64,000 nucleotides of DNA from Gammaproteobacteria bacterium (GTDB lineage Bacteria; Pseudomonadota; Gammaproteobacteria; UBA6429; Thiohalophilaceae): contig JACQBC010000012.1 of assembly GCA_016194635.1 (NCBI GenBank), forward strand, positions 1-64,000. The letters are read 5' to 3'. The translations under genes were made by a program, and so were the position numbers. The notes beneath the pieces were generated by a model. It ran no database searches, was not told where the DNA came from, and was given only the letters and a program-made list of their open reading frames with translations. Each line of letters begins with the position of its first letter. The stretch's first letter is position 1. Shown here piece after piece: positions 16,916 to 25,744 of this stretch.

Positions 16916-18100
16916 TTAGGTAAAGATCGTTAATAGGTCGTTGAGAAAATTTCGTCCCCTCGCCGTGGGGTAGATCCGATCCGCGTCGACGCACAATAAG
17001 CCGCGCGACTGGGCTTGTTGCAGTTGCGCTTGCAGCAGCTGCAGGGGTAACCCGGTGCGTTCGGTAAACAGCGTTGGGCTAAAACCGTCATGCAGACGCA
17101 GGTTATTCATCATAAATTCAAGTACACAATCCGACCAGGATAGGGTTTGCTGTCCCGCTGTGGCCTGGGCTGTTCCCGCGAGTTGTTGGTATTCACGCGG
17201 ATGTTTGACATTCCACTGCCGGCTGATCTGTTGCTGCGCGGCCTGGGTTAATTTGCTATGCGCTCCGGCACCCAACCCCAAATAATCACCAAACTGCCAG
17301 TAATTAAGGTTGTGCGCGCACTGCCGTCCTGGGCGGGCAAACGCCGAGATTTCATAGTGAGTATAGCCTGCCTGTTGTAATTGCGTGCGACAGGCGGTTT
17401 CGATCTCACTGACGGTGACATCGGCCGGTAACCGCGGAGGTCGATGGGCAAAGGCGGTATTGGGTTCGATGCTGAGTTGATAATGCGATATATGCGGCGG
17501 GTCCAAATCGATCGCCTGTGTAATATCGGCCAGCGCGGCATTGGGGTCTTGTCCGGGAAGTCCATACATTAAATCTAAATTGAAATTATCAAAACCGGCT
17601 TGGCGCGCGGTCGCTACCGCGTGGATGGCTTGGTGGTGGTCATGAATCCGACCCAATTGTTGCAGTTGCGCGGGGTCGAAACTTTGAATCCCAATGGACA
17701 GGCGGTTAATTCCTAAGGCGCGATACTCACCAAAACGCTGCTGTTCAAACGTGCCGGGGTTGGCTTCGAGGGTGATCTCGGCGCTCGGCAAGATGGTTAA
17801 ACGCGCGCGCAATTGCCCAAACAACTGGTCTAGGGCCGCGGCCGAGAATAAGCTCGGGGTGCCACCGCCCATGAAGATACTGCGGATCGGACGGCCCCAG
17901 ATTAAGGGCAAGTGTTGGTCCAATTCACGCACCAGTGCGCCGATGTAATCGCGCTCGGGCAAGGTATTTTTGAGTTCGTGGGAATTAAAATCACAGTACG
18001 GGCATTTGCGCGCGCACCAGGGAAAATGCACATACAACGCCAGGGGCGGTGCAAGCAAGGTTGTTGTATTAATTGTCGCTGTTGTTGTCATCAGTGTCAT
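16916..18100 (-). CDS. hemW: Heme chaperone HemW (radical SAM, HemN-like)
   Basis: This 394-residue radical SAM protein has the cluster motif CARKCPYC, with the extra Cys typical of HemW. Also visible are FMGGGTPSLF, ITLEANPGTFE, INRLSIGIQSFD, FNLDLMYGLPGQ, YQLSIEPNTAF and NLNYWQFGDYLGLGAGAHS. HemW inserts heme into target proteins and is not a coproporphyrinogen oxidase. I chose the ATG at 18098-18100 because GAGGAA stands 7-8 nt before it. Other ATGs (18106, 18091) are possible. The start overlaps the end of the FHA gene. It sits in the usual rph-rdgB-hemW order, but with two other genes inserted. Confidence 0.93.
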   Translation of the reverse strand: MTLMTTTATINTTTLLAPPLALYVHFPWCARKCPYCDFNSHELKNTLPERDYIGALVRELDQHLPLIWGRPIRSIFMGGGTPSLFSAAALDQLFGQLRARLTILPSAEITLEANPGTFEQQRFGEYRALGINRLSIGIQSFDPAQLQQLGRIHDHHQAIHAVATARQAGFDNFNLDLMYGLPGQDPNAALADITQAIDLDPPHISHYQLSIEPNTAFAHRPPRLPADVTVSEIETACRTQLQQAGYTHYEISAFARPGRQCAHNLNYWQFGDYLGLGAGAHSKLTQAAQQQISRQWNVKHPREYQQLAGTAQATAGQQTLSWSDCVLEFMMNNLRLHDGFSPTLFTERTGLPLQLLQAQLQQAQSRGLLCVDADRIYPTARGRNFLNDLLTIFT

Positions 18101-19049
18101 TTGCATTTCCTCGCAGCGATACACTGTCGGCAAAAAAAGTGTCGATGTCCTTACCGTGGCGGATCACAAACGCTGGGGGTTTAAGCACGCCGGAGTATTG
18201 GGGTTGGTTATTAAAATCCGGCTGGGCTAAATAACTCGATAATTGAATCACTAAGGTCAAGACCAGTCCCGTACTAGTACCGATAATCGCCGCGGTGCGT
18301 TTGTTATAGGTCGTGCTGTAGTGCAGATGACCATAAAACAAAACCGCGATAAAGATCACGTCGGTGAACAAGGTGACCCGGTCGGCGAGAAAATCAATCG
18401 CGCTCATGAATTCGATATATTGCATCAGCGTATCAAATAAGATGATAGCGATGGCAAGCACACTTACCCAGACGGCATGGTATAAATAATAAAACCGGTG
18501 CGTGACGATCTTGCTGACAATGGACCAGGCAAAGGCCCACAATGGCAAGAAAATCAGCCAGGGCAGGGTTTTAGACAATACCTGGCCAAAACTTGCGTCG
18601 CTCACCGTGTCCAGATAATTATTCCACAGCAATAAACCACTTATCAATGCCCAGGCTATTGGTAATAACAACATAGTGAACGCCTTGCCCACGGTGCCAC
18701 GTGGTTTGGTCAGGTCCAGCACGGTTTTTTTGACAGGAAAGGCGCAGGAGCGAAAGCGTAGATCGGTATGCCCAATACGAACCCGCTGATTCTCGTGTAA
18801 CATGACCGAATCCAAGCGCTGTAACGGGTGGATGTTATACACGCCGTTATCGCTGGCGTTATCGTTGAGAATTAAATGTTGATTACCGTCGAGGATGAGC
18901 TCAAGGTGCGTGGGCGAGATATACGGGTCGTCGATGATAATGTCATTGTCATAACCTCGCCCCAGCCGCAATGGGAATTGGGTGAGCCGATGACGTTCGC
19001 GGATCTTACCGAAGCGATCCAGTATTTCAAGGATTATGGGCGGTTCCAT
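18069..19049 (-). CDS. FHA-domain integral membrane protein
   Basis: This protein has 326 residues. The N-terminal third is a forkhead-associated domain with FPLRLGRGYDNDIIIDDPYISPTHLEL: Gly-Arg, then Ser and His of the phosphothreonine pocket, and ASDNGVYN further on. About five transmembrane segments follow between residues 130 and 290. FHA domains bind phosphothreonine peptides, so this is a candidate membrane receptor or substrate-binding partner for the Ser/Thr kinase encoded 3.5 kb upstream in the same cluster. It overlaps the trypsin-like protease gene by 16 nt and hemW by 32 nt. I do not know a described family with this exact layout. Confidence 0.85.
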   Translation of the reverse strand: MEPPIILEILDRFGKIRERHRLTQFPLRLGRGYDNDIIIDDPYISPTHLELILDGNQHLILNDNASDNGVYNIHPLQRLDSVMLHENQRVRIGHTDLRFRSCAFPVKKTVLDLTKPRGTVGKAFTMLLLPIAWALISGLLLWNNYLDTVSDASFGQVLSKTLPWLIFLPLWAFAWSIVSKIVTHRFYYLYHAVWVSVLAIAIILFDTLMQYIEFMSAIDFLADRVTLFTDVIFIAVLFYGHLHYSTTYNKRTAAIIGTSTGLVLTLVIQLSSYLAQPDFNNQPQYSGVLKPPAFVIRHGKDIDTFFADSVSLRGNANDTDDNNSDN

Positions 19050-20305
19050 GCCAGGGTTCCTAGATAGGCCTTGCCGAAGGCAACAGCGTTGTCATAGCTG
19101 ACACCGCCCAACACCAGGGTGGTGACTATTCCCTGTTTGGGTTCAGTTAAGGTGGCGGCGGTGAGTACCATATCGTAAATTCCGGGAAAATCCTGGTATT
19201 CGCGCAAACAAAACGCCACCTTCATGTGCATGCTTTTATGGGTCACAAAATCACTCTGGCAATTGAATTCACCTACATCTTCCTTGTCGCCACTAAGGCT
19301 CAAGCTGGGATTAGAAAAATATTGTTGCATGACGGAATAAAAACGTAGGCTATTCATGTTTTCGCCGCTGAGGTGATGATGGCTGTAGCGTATTTCGCCG
19401 GTGGAAAAATGATTATTCAGAAAAATATCGTTTTTTATCGCACAAAAATTGGTCGAGCCGCGATACGGTTTATTTTCCTGTTCACTGTCGCCCCAACAAT
19501 TCAAATAGGGTGCGATCTTGTCCGGCACGGTGTAATCACCCAGTAGTTTTGTCGCTAACGGTTTGGCCAGTAGGTTGTGAATATAGTCATTTTGGTTGGC
19601 CAATAACTGTGCTCGTACCAGTTCAAGTAAGTTTTTGATATCGGGGTCGACGCGGGTAGTTAAAAGTTTTTTTAAATAGTGCACCGGGACTAGAAACCCG
19701 ATGTTATTGCCGGTAGCCGCGACGTTAATCCCCACCACCAGGCCATCGTCGGTCAACGAGGGGCCGCCGCTCATGCCGGGGTTGAGCGCGCCGGAAAGCA
19801 AAATTCGCTCGTGCATGGTGTCATCGGTCAGCCCATTGTAGGTGCTCTCTACAATCGTCATGCCTAAGTCGAGTGGATTGCCCAAGGTATAAATGCGTTC
19901 ACCCTTGCTGATTTCATTACCCATTAATTCTAAATGCGGTGAGGCAATCCGTTTACCGTCGAGTACCGCCAGATCATGGATGACATCGATATTGATTAAA
20001 ACCGCGGGGTGTACGCTAGCGTCGTTCATGACGTATTCGATGCGGTATTGTTGCGGCGCGAAGATGTGTTTGGAAATGACGTGGTAATTAGTCACGATAG
20101 TCCCAAAGCTGTCGACAAAAAAACCGCTTCCGATGGTTGATTGTGAATTGGTGGTGGTGTCGATAATACGGATTTGTAGCAGCCGATCTTTGTATTGACT
20201 GAAGATGGTTTTGGTTTCCACCGCCTGGCTGGGGCTGGCGTAGAGCACCAGGGCCAGTAATAGGCATTTGAATAAAAATGCAAGGATATTGGGCGACGCG
20301 GGCAT
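19034..20305 (-). CDS. Secreted trypsin-like serine protease (S1C-like), no PDZ seen
   Basis: This 423-residue protein has a signal peptide (about 1-28, SPSQA-V). The trypsin-like domain carries the triad His75 (TNYHVIS), Asp111 (IHDLAVLD) and Ser179 (LNPGMSGGP), the arrangement of Deg/HtrA proteases. No PDZ domain is recognisable. Instead there is a C-terminal domain of about 200 residues with several Cys (YLNCWGDS, NFCAIK, FNCQSDF, AFCLREY) that may form disulfides. The active site looks intact. It is translationally coupled to the FHA gene, so both may act in one envelope signalling process with the kinase and phosphatase of the same cluster. Confidence 0.85.
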   Translation of the reverse strand: MPASPNILAFLFKCLLLALVLYASPSQAVETKTIFSQYKDRLLQIRIIDTTTNSQSTIGSGFFVDSFGTIVTNYHVISKHIFAPQQYRIEYVMNDASVHPAVLINIDVIHDLAVLDGKRIASPHLELMGNEISKGERIYTLGNPLDLGMTIVESTYNGLTDDTMHERILLSGALNPGMSGGPSLTDDGLVVGINVAATGNNIGFLVPVHYLKKLLTTRVDPDIKNLLELVRAQLLANQNDYIHNLLAKPLATKLLGDYTVPDKIAPYLNCWGDSEQENKPYRGSTNFCAIKNDIFLNNHFSTGEIRYSHHHLSGENMNSLRFYSVMQQYFSNPSLSLSGDKEDVGEFNCQSDFVTHKSMHMKVAFCLREYQDFPGIYDMVLTAATLTEPKQGIVTTLVLGGVSYDNAVAFGKAYLGTLAWNRP

Positions 20306-20317
20306 AGGTATGAATGA

Positions 20318-20914
20318 TTATGCGATCTGTTTTAATTTTTGCAACAAACACATTAAGGCTTGGCCGCGATGGCTCATGGCGTTTTTACGTTCGGGGGATA
20401 ACTCGGCGGAGGTACAACCCTCGGTGGCGACATAAAAGATGGGATCGTAACCAAATCCGTTCGCGCCACGCGGGCGATCAATCAGGGTGCCTTGCCAGGT
20501 GCCCTGACAAATCAGCGGGGTGGGATCATTCGCATGGCGCATATAGACCAACAGGCATTGGAACCTGGCGGCACGGTTGCGGGACCCGCTGGCTTTTACA
20601 TCGGCCAATAGTTTGTCGAGGTTCGCCGCATCGCTGGCCCCTTTGCCCGCGTACCGCGCGGAGTAGATGCCGGGGGCGCCCTGTAAGGCGTCGACTTCAA
20701 TCCCCGAGTCATCCGCGATCGCCGCCAGTCCCGTAGCCAAGGCGGCATGACGCGCCTTGAGAATCGCGTTCTCGACAAAGCTAAGCCCGGTTTCTTCCAC
20801 TTCCGGCACATTCATACTTGCTTGCGATACGATTTCAATGCCGGCATTCGCCAGGAGTTGGCTGAACTCGCGGACTTTCCCCGGATTGTTGCTGGCCAGT
20901 ACAATTTTTTTCAT
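20318..20914 (-). CDS. rdgB: XTP/dITP pyrophosphatase RdgB
   Basis: This 198-residue Ham1/RdgB protein hydrolyses XTP, ITP and dITP to the monophosphates, keeping deaminated purines out of nucleic acids. Motifs are [16 protein letters not shown] at the start, [32 protein letters not shown] with the catalytic Asp, [20 protein letters not shown], and SHRGQAL near the end. It starts 3 nt after the rph stop, the usual rph-rdgB pairing. Confidence 0.97.
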   Translation of the reverse strand: MKKIVLASNNPGKVREFSQLLANAGIEIVSQASMNVPEVEETGLSFVENAILKARHAALATGLAAIADDSGIEVDALQGAPGIYSARYAGKGASDAANLDKLLADVKASGSRNRAARFQCLLVYMRHANDPTPLICQGTWQGTLIDRPRGANGFGYDPIFYVATEGCTSAELSPERKNAMSHRGQALMCLLQKLKQIA

Positions 20915-20917
20915 GGG

Positions 20918-21637
20918 TTAGGGTTGCTGTAATGCGCTACGTTGTTGCGCGATCAATTGCGCGATGCTGTCTTTGGCCAGCGATAACATCTGTTGTAACT
21001 GTTGTTCGCTGAAGGCCCCCGCTTCCGCGGTACCTTGTACTTCAATGAACTGACCGGCATCGTTCATTACAATATTCATATCGGTATCGCAGCTGGAATC
21101 TTCGGCATAATCCAAATCCGCTACGGCAACGCCGTTATACACACCCACTGAGATAGAGGCAATATGATGTTTTATCGGATTGGAGGTTACGCCGGTGGTG
21201 GTTTGCAGATAGGCAATGGCATCGGCTAAGGCGACAAAACCACCGGTAATCGCGGCGGTGCGCGTGCCCCCATCGGCTTGGATGACGTCACAATCAATAA
21301 CGATGGTATTCTCACCCAAGGCGCTAAGGTCAACCGCAGCACGCAGCGACCGGCCGATTAAACGTTGGATCTCCATGGTGCGGCCTGCTTGTTTGCCCTT
21401 GCTGGCTTCGCGGCTCATGCGCGAGCCGGTGGAACGGGGCAACATACCGTATTCAGCGGTGATCCATCCTTTACCACTGCCTTTAAGAAAGCCCGGCACA
21501 CCGCTGTCCGCGCTGGCGGTGCAGATGACCTTGGTCTCCCCGAATTCCACCAATACCGAACCTTCAGCGTGTTTGGTGTAACGGCGGGTAAGGGTAACCG
21601 GACGAATTTGATTCGGGGCACGTCCGCTTGGGCGCAT
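20918..21637 (-). CDS. rph: Ribonuclease PH
   Basis: This 239-residue phosphorolytic 3'-5' exoribonuclease trims tRNA precursors. Family motifs are [75 protein letters not shown], and [17 protein letters not shown]. The length is normal and no defect is visible. An AGGAT ribosome-binding site precedes the ATG. It opens the rph-rdgB pair downstream of the PP2C phosphatase gene (66 nt gap). Confidence 0.97.
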   Translation of the reverse strand: MRPSGRAPNQIRPVTLTRRYTKHAEGSVLVEFGETKVICTASADSGVPGFLKGSGKGWITAEYGMLPRSTGSRMSREASKGKQAGRTMEIQRLIGRSLRAAVDLSALGENTIVIDCDVIQADGGTRTAAITGGFVALADAIAYLQTTTGVTSNPIKHHIASISVGVYNGVAVADLDYAEDSSCDTDMNIVMNDAGQFIEVQGTAEAGAFSEQQLQQMLSLAKDSIAQLIAQQRSALQQP

Positions 21638-21703
21638 AAGATTTTATCCTGGATTAAAATGGGGGACGAAAGTATAGCGTATTGTGCGGTGTACTACCGG
21701 CGC

Positions 21704-22564
21704 TTACTTCATTTCATTTTCGTATAACTTAATCGTTTCTTCGATGATATCGATGGCGTTTTGCACCGGGTCGGCGCGCGCGACCTGTTTTTCGATCGGT
21801 TCGTTGATTGCCTTGGCGACTAATTGTAAAGATAAAATCTGCAGCGCGGCGGCCGAGATATTATCCGAGTTGGGATAACTTTTTTGTTCGGCGCACTCGG
21901 CGGTCTTGTTTAAGGCATCACTGAGTTTGCCCTCGATCAGCATGCTGCCTAACAGCATGTCATCCAAGGGTTCCCACAACCCGTCGGTACATAACAACAT
22001 TATATCGCCGGGGAGCAGATGAATGTCGTTGCTTACGCTTACTTCTGGGACCGTATCGGTAAACCCGATGCAACGGGTCATATAATTTTTCATTGGGTGG
22101 GTGCCGCGCTTGTGCATGCTGATTTGACCTTTTTCATACATGCTTTCCACCACCGAGTGGTCGCGGGTGCGGTAGATAGGCACACCCCCACGAAATAAAT
22201 ACAAGCGGCTGTCACCGACGTGCGCCCAGGTGGCGACACCTTCTTGGATTAAACATACCACCGCGGTGGTACCAGGATTTACCGGGGGTGTTTGCAGTCG
22301 TCCCGCTTCGATGACATTAAAATGCGCTTTGTGTAATAACCCGGTGAGCAATGCCTTGGGATCAGGAATCGGCAAGCGGCTGGTTTTGAAACCATTGGCC
22401 ATGGTGGTTATCAGCGTTTGCGCCGCGAGTTCGCCGCCGCTTTTACCGCCCAGTCCATCACCGACCACCAGCAGTACCGTGTTTTCGCGTTCCAACACCG
22501 ACACCCGATCTTGGTTGACCGAGCGGTTGCCTAAACGTGAGGTGCGGCCGATGACGTATTGCAT
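21704..22564 (-). CDS. PP2C-type Ser/Thr protein phosphatase
   Basis: This 286-residue phosphatase has the PPM metal-binding motifs NQDRV (Asp18), VVGDGLGGKSGG (Asp35 and Gly), TWAHVGDSRLYLFR, TRDHS and LLCTDGLWE, with a final SDNIS. It removes phosphate from Ser/Thr and should reverse the kinase encoded immediately upstream: the kinase stop and the phosphatase ATG are 2 nt apart. About 45 C-terminal residues after the catalytic core form a predicted helix without a membrane segment. Confidence 0.93.
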   Translation of the reverse strand: MQYVIGRTSRLGNRSVNQDRVSVLERENTVLLVVGDGLGGKSGGELAAQTLITTMANGFKTSRLPIPDPKALLTGLLHKAHFNVIEAGRLQTPPVNPGTTAVVCLIQEGVATWAHVGDSRLYLFRGGVPIYRTRDHSVVESMYEKGQISMHKRGTHPMKNYMTRCIGFTDTVPEVSVSNDIHLLPGDIMLLCTDGLWEPLDDMLLGSMLIEGKLSDALNKTAECAEQKSYPNSDNISAAALQILSLQLVAKAINEPIEKQVARADPVQNAIDIIEETIKLYENEMK

Positions 22565-22566
22565 AA

Positions 22567-23475
22567 CTAAAAATTAAACAAGCGCTTTTTGTCTTGGCGC
22601 GGTGAATTACCATTGATAGCCTCGAGCAACTGGTCGACGTTCTGCGGCCGTAGCAAGGGGTCAACCTCCATGGCCCAATCGATGGCACCCAATAAGTGCG
22701 AGGAATAACGTTTTTTAAAAGCACTGGCAGCGGATTTTAGCAGGTCTTTTTCGCGTCGCTTGGGCGAGGGTGGCGGGGCATTGCCTTCGATCGAGGCACG
22801 CATGGTAGCGCCCATGGCGTATAAATCCGTCCAGGGGCCGACATACCCCCCTGGGTCGAGTTGTTCTATAGGCGAAAACCCGGGGGTGACCACTTGATTG
22901 GGTTGAAACTGGCGGGTTTGCATGATTTCATGTACCGCGCCAAAATCCAGTAACAGTGGATTAGCGCCGGCGCGCAGGTGGATGTTGCTGGGTTTAATAT
23001 CCAAATGTAATAGACCCTGGCTGTGGATCAGTTTTACACCGTCTAAGAGTGGTAAAAAAACCGCTTTAATAAACGGTTCACTTAAACTACCCTTGTGTTT
23101 CTTGATATAGGTTTGCAGGTTGACCCCTTCTTCATACTCCATGACCATGTAGACCGTGTCGTTGGCACGAAAGAAATTGATCACATTGACGATATTGGGG
23201 TGTTTGAGGGTAGTGAGGGTATTGGCCTCTTGGAAGAACAGTCGTCGACCGTGGGTAAAACGTTCATTGTTTTGGCTATCGCGACACACAACCGTCTGAT
23301 CCGGGGCGCGCGTGGCCAGACTGCTGGGCAGGTATTCTTTAATTACCACCTGCTGGTTGGCGCGCGAACGGCCCAGGTAAACGATGCTAAAGCCACCCCC
23401 ACCCAGTACCTGCTCAAGGGTATATTCATCTACTTTGGTGCCCGCCGCGAGGGCGAGTTCTGACGGTGTATTCAT
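22567..23475 (-). CDS. Hanks-type Ser/Thr protein kinase
   Basis: From the ATG at 23473-23475 the kinase has 302 residues. It shows a glycine loop LGGGGFSIVYLG, catalytic lysine in VVIKEYLP (about 46), HLDIKPSNIHL (HxDxKxxN), LLLDFGAV (DFG) and a P+1 region with TPGFSPIEQ, so it looks active. There is no transmembrane segment or sensor domain at the C-terminus. An upstream in-frame ATG at 23643 would overlap the start of divergent yicC and is less likely. It opens the minus-strand cluster kinase-phosphatase-rph-rdgB-protease-FHA, suggesting that phosphothreonine signalling is passed to the FHA protein. Confidence 0.9.
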   Translation of the reverse strand: MNTPSELALAAGTKVDEYTLEQVLGGGGFSIVYLGRSRANQQVVIKEYLPSSLATRAPDQTVVCRDSQNNERFTHGRRLFFQEANTLTTLKHPNIVNVINFFRANDTVYMVMEYEEGVNLQTYIKKHKGSLSEPFIKAVFLPLLDGVKLIHSQGLLHLDIKPSNIHLRAGANPLLLDFGAVHEIMQTRQFQPNQVVTPGFSPIEQLDPGGYVGPWTDLYAMGATMRASIEGNAPPPSPKRREKDLLKSAASAFKKRYSSHLLGAIDWAMEVDPLLRPQNVDQLLEAINGNSPRQDKKRLFNF

Positions 23476-23598
23476 CACAACAACAGGGTAACCGTGGTTC
23501 GACAAGGTTAGCACATCTGGTTGCGGGCAGGCAGTCGATCGATCCAAAAGCTTAGTTAAAGTGTGAACAACAAGCCATTCATTATAGAAGGAAAATAC

Positions 23599-24465
23599 AT
23601 GATACGTAGTATGACGGGGTATGCCCGCCAAGAATCCTCCCATAGCTGGGGGACGTTGAGCCTGGAATTACGTTCGGTCAATCATCGTTATTTAGAATTG
23701 GGTTTTCGCTTGCCCGAGGAGCTGCGTTGCCATGAGGCGCGCCTGCGTGAACAACTGCAACAACACTTGCAGCGCGGCAAGGTCGATTGCAATGTGCGTT
23801 TTCAGTCGGCGGCCAGTGGAATCCTGGGGTTTCAAATCAATCAACCGCTGGTCGAGCAGTTGGCGAGAGCCTGTGATTCCATTAACCGCGTGTTGCATGA
23901 ACACTCGCCGGTGAATGCCTTGGAAGTATTGCGTTGGCCGGAGGTATTACAAACCCCAACGGTAGAACCGGAGGTATTGCAGCAGACTTTGATGCGGCTG
24001 TTGCAAAAGGCGCTGCACGAGATGATCGCGATGCGCGAGCGCGAAGGCGATAAACTCCAACAATTGCTGTTACAACGGTTGCACGCTATTACCCAGGTGG
24101 TCGCCAATGTGCGTGCGGTCTTACCTGAAATTCGTACGCTGTTGCGTGAAAAATTGCAGGCGCGGATCCGGGATCTAAGCTTGGAAGTCAACTCGGAGCG
24201 TATCGATCAAGAGCTGGTGTTGTTGGTGCAAAAGATGGACGTGGATGAAGAATTGGATCGTCTCAATACCCATATCAGCGAAGTCAGGCATGTGCTCAAC
24301 AGTAAAGAGCCAGTGGGACGCCGGCTGGATTTTTTAATGCAAGAGTTCAACCGTGAAGCCAATACCCTCGGCTCAAAATCCGCGGATGTGCGTACCAGCA
24401 ACGCGGCGGTTGACCTCAAAGTGTTAATCGAACAAATGCGCGAGCAGGTACAGAATATTGAATAG
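23599..24465 (+). CDS. yicC: YicC-family endoribonuclease
   Basis: This 288-residue protein has the family features MIRSMTGYAR at the N-terminus, LELRSVNHRYLE, a long coiled-coil middle and the conserved end GRRLDFLMQEFNREANTLGSKS, VDLKVLIEQMREQVQNIE. YicC proteins are endoribonucleases involved in RNA turnover. The ATG at 23599 has GAAGGA upstream. An ATG at 23563 adds 12 residues not found in the family. It is divergent from the kinase gene and precedes gmk, as in many proteobacteria. Confidence 0.95.
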   Translation: MIRSMTGYARQESSHSWGTLSLELRSVNHRYLELGFRLPEELRCHEARLREQLQQHLQRGKVDCNVRFQSAASGILGFQINQPLVEQLARACDSINRVLHEHSPVNALEVLRWPEVLQTPTVEPEVLQQTLMRLLQKALHEMIAMREREGDKLQQLLLQRLHAITQVVANVRAVLPEIRTLLREKLQARIRDLSLEVNSERIDQELVLLVQKMDVDEELDRLNTHISEVRHVLNSKEPVGRRLDFLMQEFNREANTLGSKSADVRTSNAAVDLKVLIEQMREQVQNIE

Positions 24466-24583
24466 CGAGTCACCCGCACCGCGGTGGCCGACTTCCTCCA
24501 TCGCCACCCGCGTGATCCCCTCGTCGCTGCATTGGGCTTTGTCTTTGTGGGATTCTAAGCAAACATAGATTAGAATAATCGCA

Positions 24584-25207
24584 ATGACCTTATCCACCGG
24601 TACCTTATATATCTTCTCCGCTCCCTCCGGTGCGGGTAAGACCTCCTTGGTGAAGGCACTACTCGAACAACTGCCACACCTTGCCGTGTCGGTTTCCCAC
24701 ACGACACGGCCGATGCGGCCAGGGGAGCAGGACGGGGTGAATTATCATTTTGTCAGCGTGCCTGACTTTGAAAAAATGGTGACGGCGCAAGCCTTCGTCG
24801 AACACGCCAAGGTGTTCGATAATTATTACGGCACGTCCAAAGCCGCGCTGGAACAACAACTGGCCGCCGGTATAGATGTCATTTTGGAAATTGATTGGCA
24901 GGGTGCGCGCCAGATCCGCCACTGGCAACCGCAAGCCCTTGGGGTATTTATTCTACCTCCCTCTCGTCAGGCGCTGCTGCAGCGTCTGACGGATCGCAAG
25001 ACCGACAGCGCGGAGGTGATTGCGCGGCGGATGCGCGCTGCGGTCGATGAAATCCGCCACTTTGACGAGTATGATTATGTGGTGGTCAACGATGAATTCA
25101 GTCTGGCGCTGGCGCAACTGTGCTGCATTATCACCAATCAGCGGCTACGCTTGGCAGCGCAGAAAAGTGCCCTGGCGGGGGTGTTGCCGGGTTTGCTGGC
25201 GGATTGA
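24584..25207 (+). CDS. gmk: Guanylate kinase
   Basis: This 207-residue enzyme phosphorylates GMP to GDP. The P-loop is FSAPSGAGKTSLVKAL. GMP-binding motifs are SVSHTTRPMRPGEQDGVNYHFV and FVEHAKVFDNYYGTS, with VILEIDWQGARQIR following. The end YDYVVVNDEF is typical. It stands at the head of gmk-rpoZ-spoT, a conserved order linking guanine nucleotide supply and ppGpp metabolism. Confidence 0.97.
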   Translation: MTLSTGTLYIFSAPSGAGKTSLVKALLEQLPHLAVSVSHTTRPMRPGEQDGVNYHFVSVPDFEKMVTAQAFVEHAKVFDNYYGTSKAALEQQLAAGIDVILEIDWQGARQIRHWQPQALGVFILPPSRQALLQRLTDRKTDSAEVIARRMRAAVDEIRHFDEYDYVVVNDEFSLALAQLCCIITNQRLRLAAQKSALAGVLPGLLAD

Positions 25208-25396
25208 ACCCCAGACGGGTATAATCCCGCCCCCTAAATAACTATCCTCGTTTTACGCAGGGGCAAGGTTGATGCCTGTCACACGGGGATAGATTCGGTT
25301 TTATGCCCTTCGGGTACTTTACCGATGGCGGGGTGGGGGAAAGTGTTATCTAGCCCGGTAATATCGTTAAATGTCATTGTTTCTGGAGTACACACT

Positions 25397-25732
25397 ATGG
25401 CCCGCGTGACCATTGAAGATTGTTTAAAGCACGTCCGCAACCGTTTCGAGCTGGTATTATTGGCCAGCAAACGTTCGCGTCAACTAGCCTATGGTAAGGA
25501 ATCGATGTTGCCTTGGGAGAATGACAAGCCCACGGTATTGGCGCTACGTGAAATCGCCGAGGGATTGGTCGACGTGGCTATTTTAGAATTACCAGACGAA
25601 CCGCCCTTGCCACCACAAGAACGGGTAGTACACCCGGATATTCTGCAAGAAGACATTGAAGATGTAGCCGGGGTACAAGTTGAAGCGGGCGCGGAAATTG
25701 AAGCACCCGCACCCGATGAGGATGCAATTTAA
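25397..25732 (+). CDS. rpoZ: RNA polymerase omega subunit
   Basis: This 111-residue protein begins [20 protein letters not shown], followed by [13 protein letters not shown] and [13 protein letters not shown], the RpoZ signature. It helps fold and hold the beta' subunit and forms part of a ppGpp site on RNA polymerase. The ATG at 25397 has GGAG at a suitable distance; the frame is open further upstream to 25325. The C-terminal tail (about residues 70-111) is longer and more acidic than in E. coli. Its stop is followed directly by the spoT ribosome-binding site. Confidence 0.95.
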   Translation: MARVTIEDCLKHVRNRFELVLLASKRSRQLAYGKESMLPWENDKPTVLALREIAEGLVDVAILELPDEPPLPPQERVVHPDILQEDIEDVAGVQVEAGAEIEAPAPDEDAI

Positions 25733-25738
25733 AGGGGA
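25732..25738 (+). promoter_or_regulatory. Ribosome-binding site placed for an ATT start of spoT
   Basis: AAGGGGA directly follows the rpoZ stop codon. It lies 7 nt before an ATT codon at 25745-25747 that is in frame with spoT. No ATG, GTG or TTG in the spoT frame lies within reach of it. The next usual start is GTG 25814, which has no ribosome-binding site. Confidence 0.55.
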
Positions 25739-25744
25739 TCGACG

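Noticed and set aside
24466-24583. A fifth palindromic element between yicC and gmk
   Set aside because: GTCACCCGC and CACCCGCGTGAT are suggestive, but the core and paired arms cannot be recognised.
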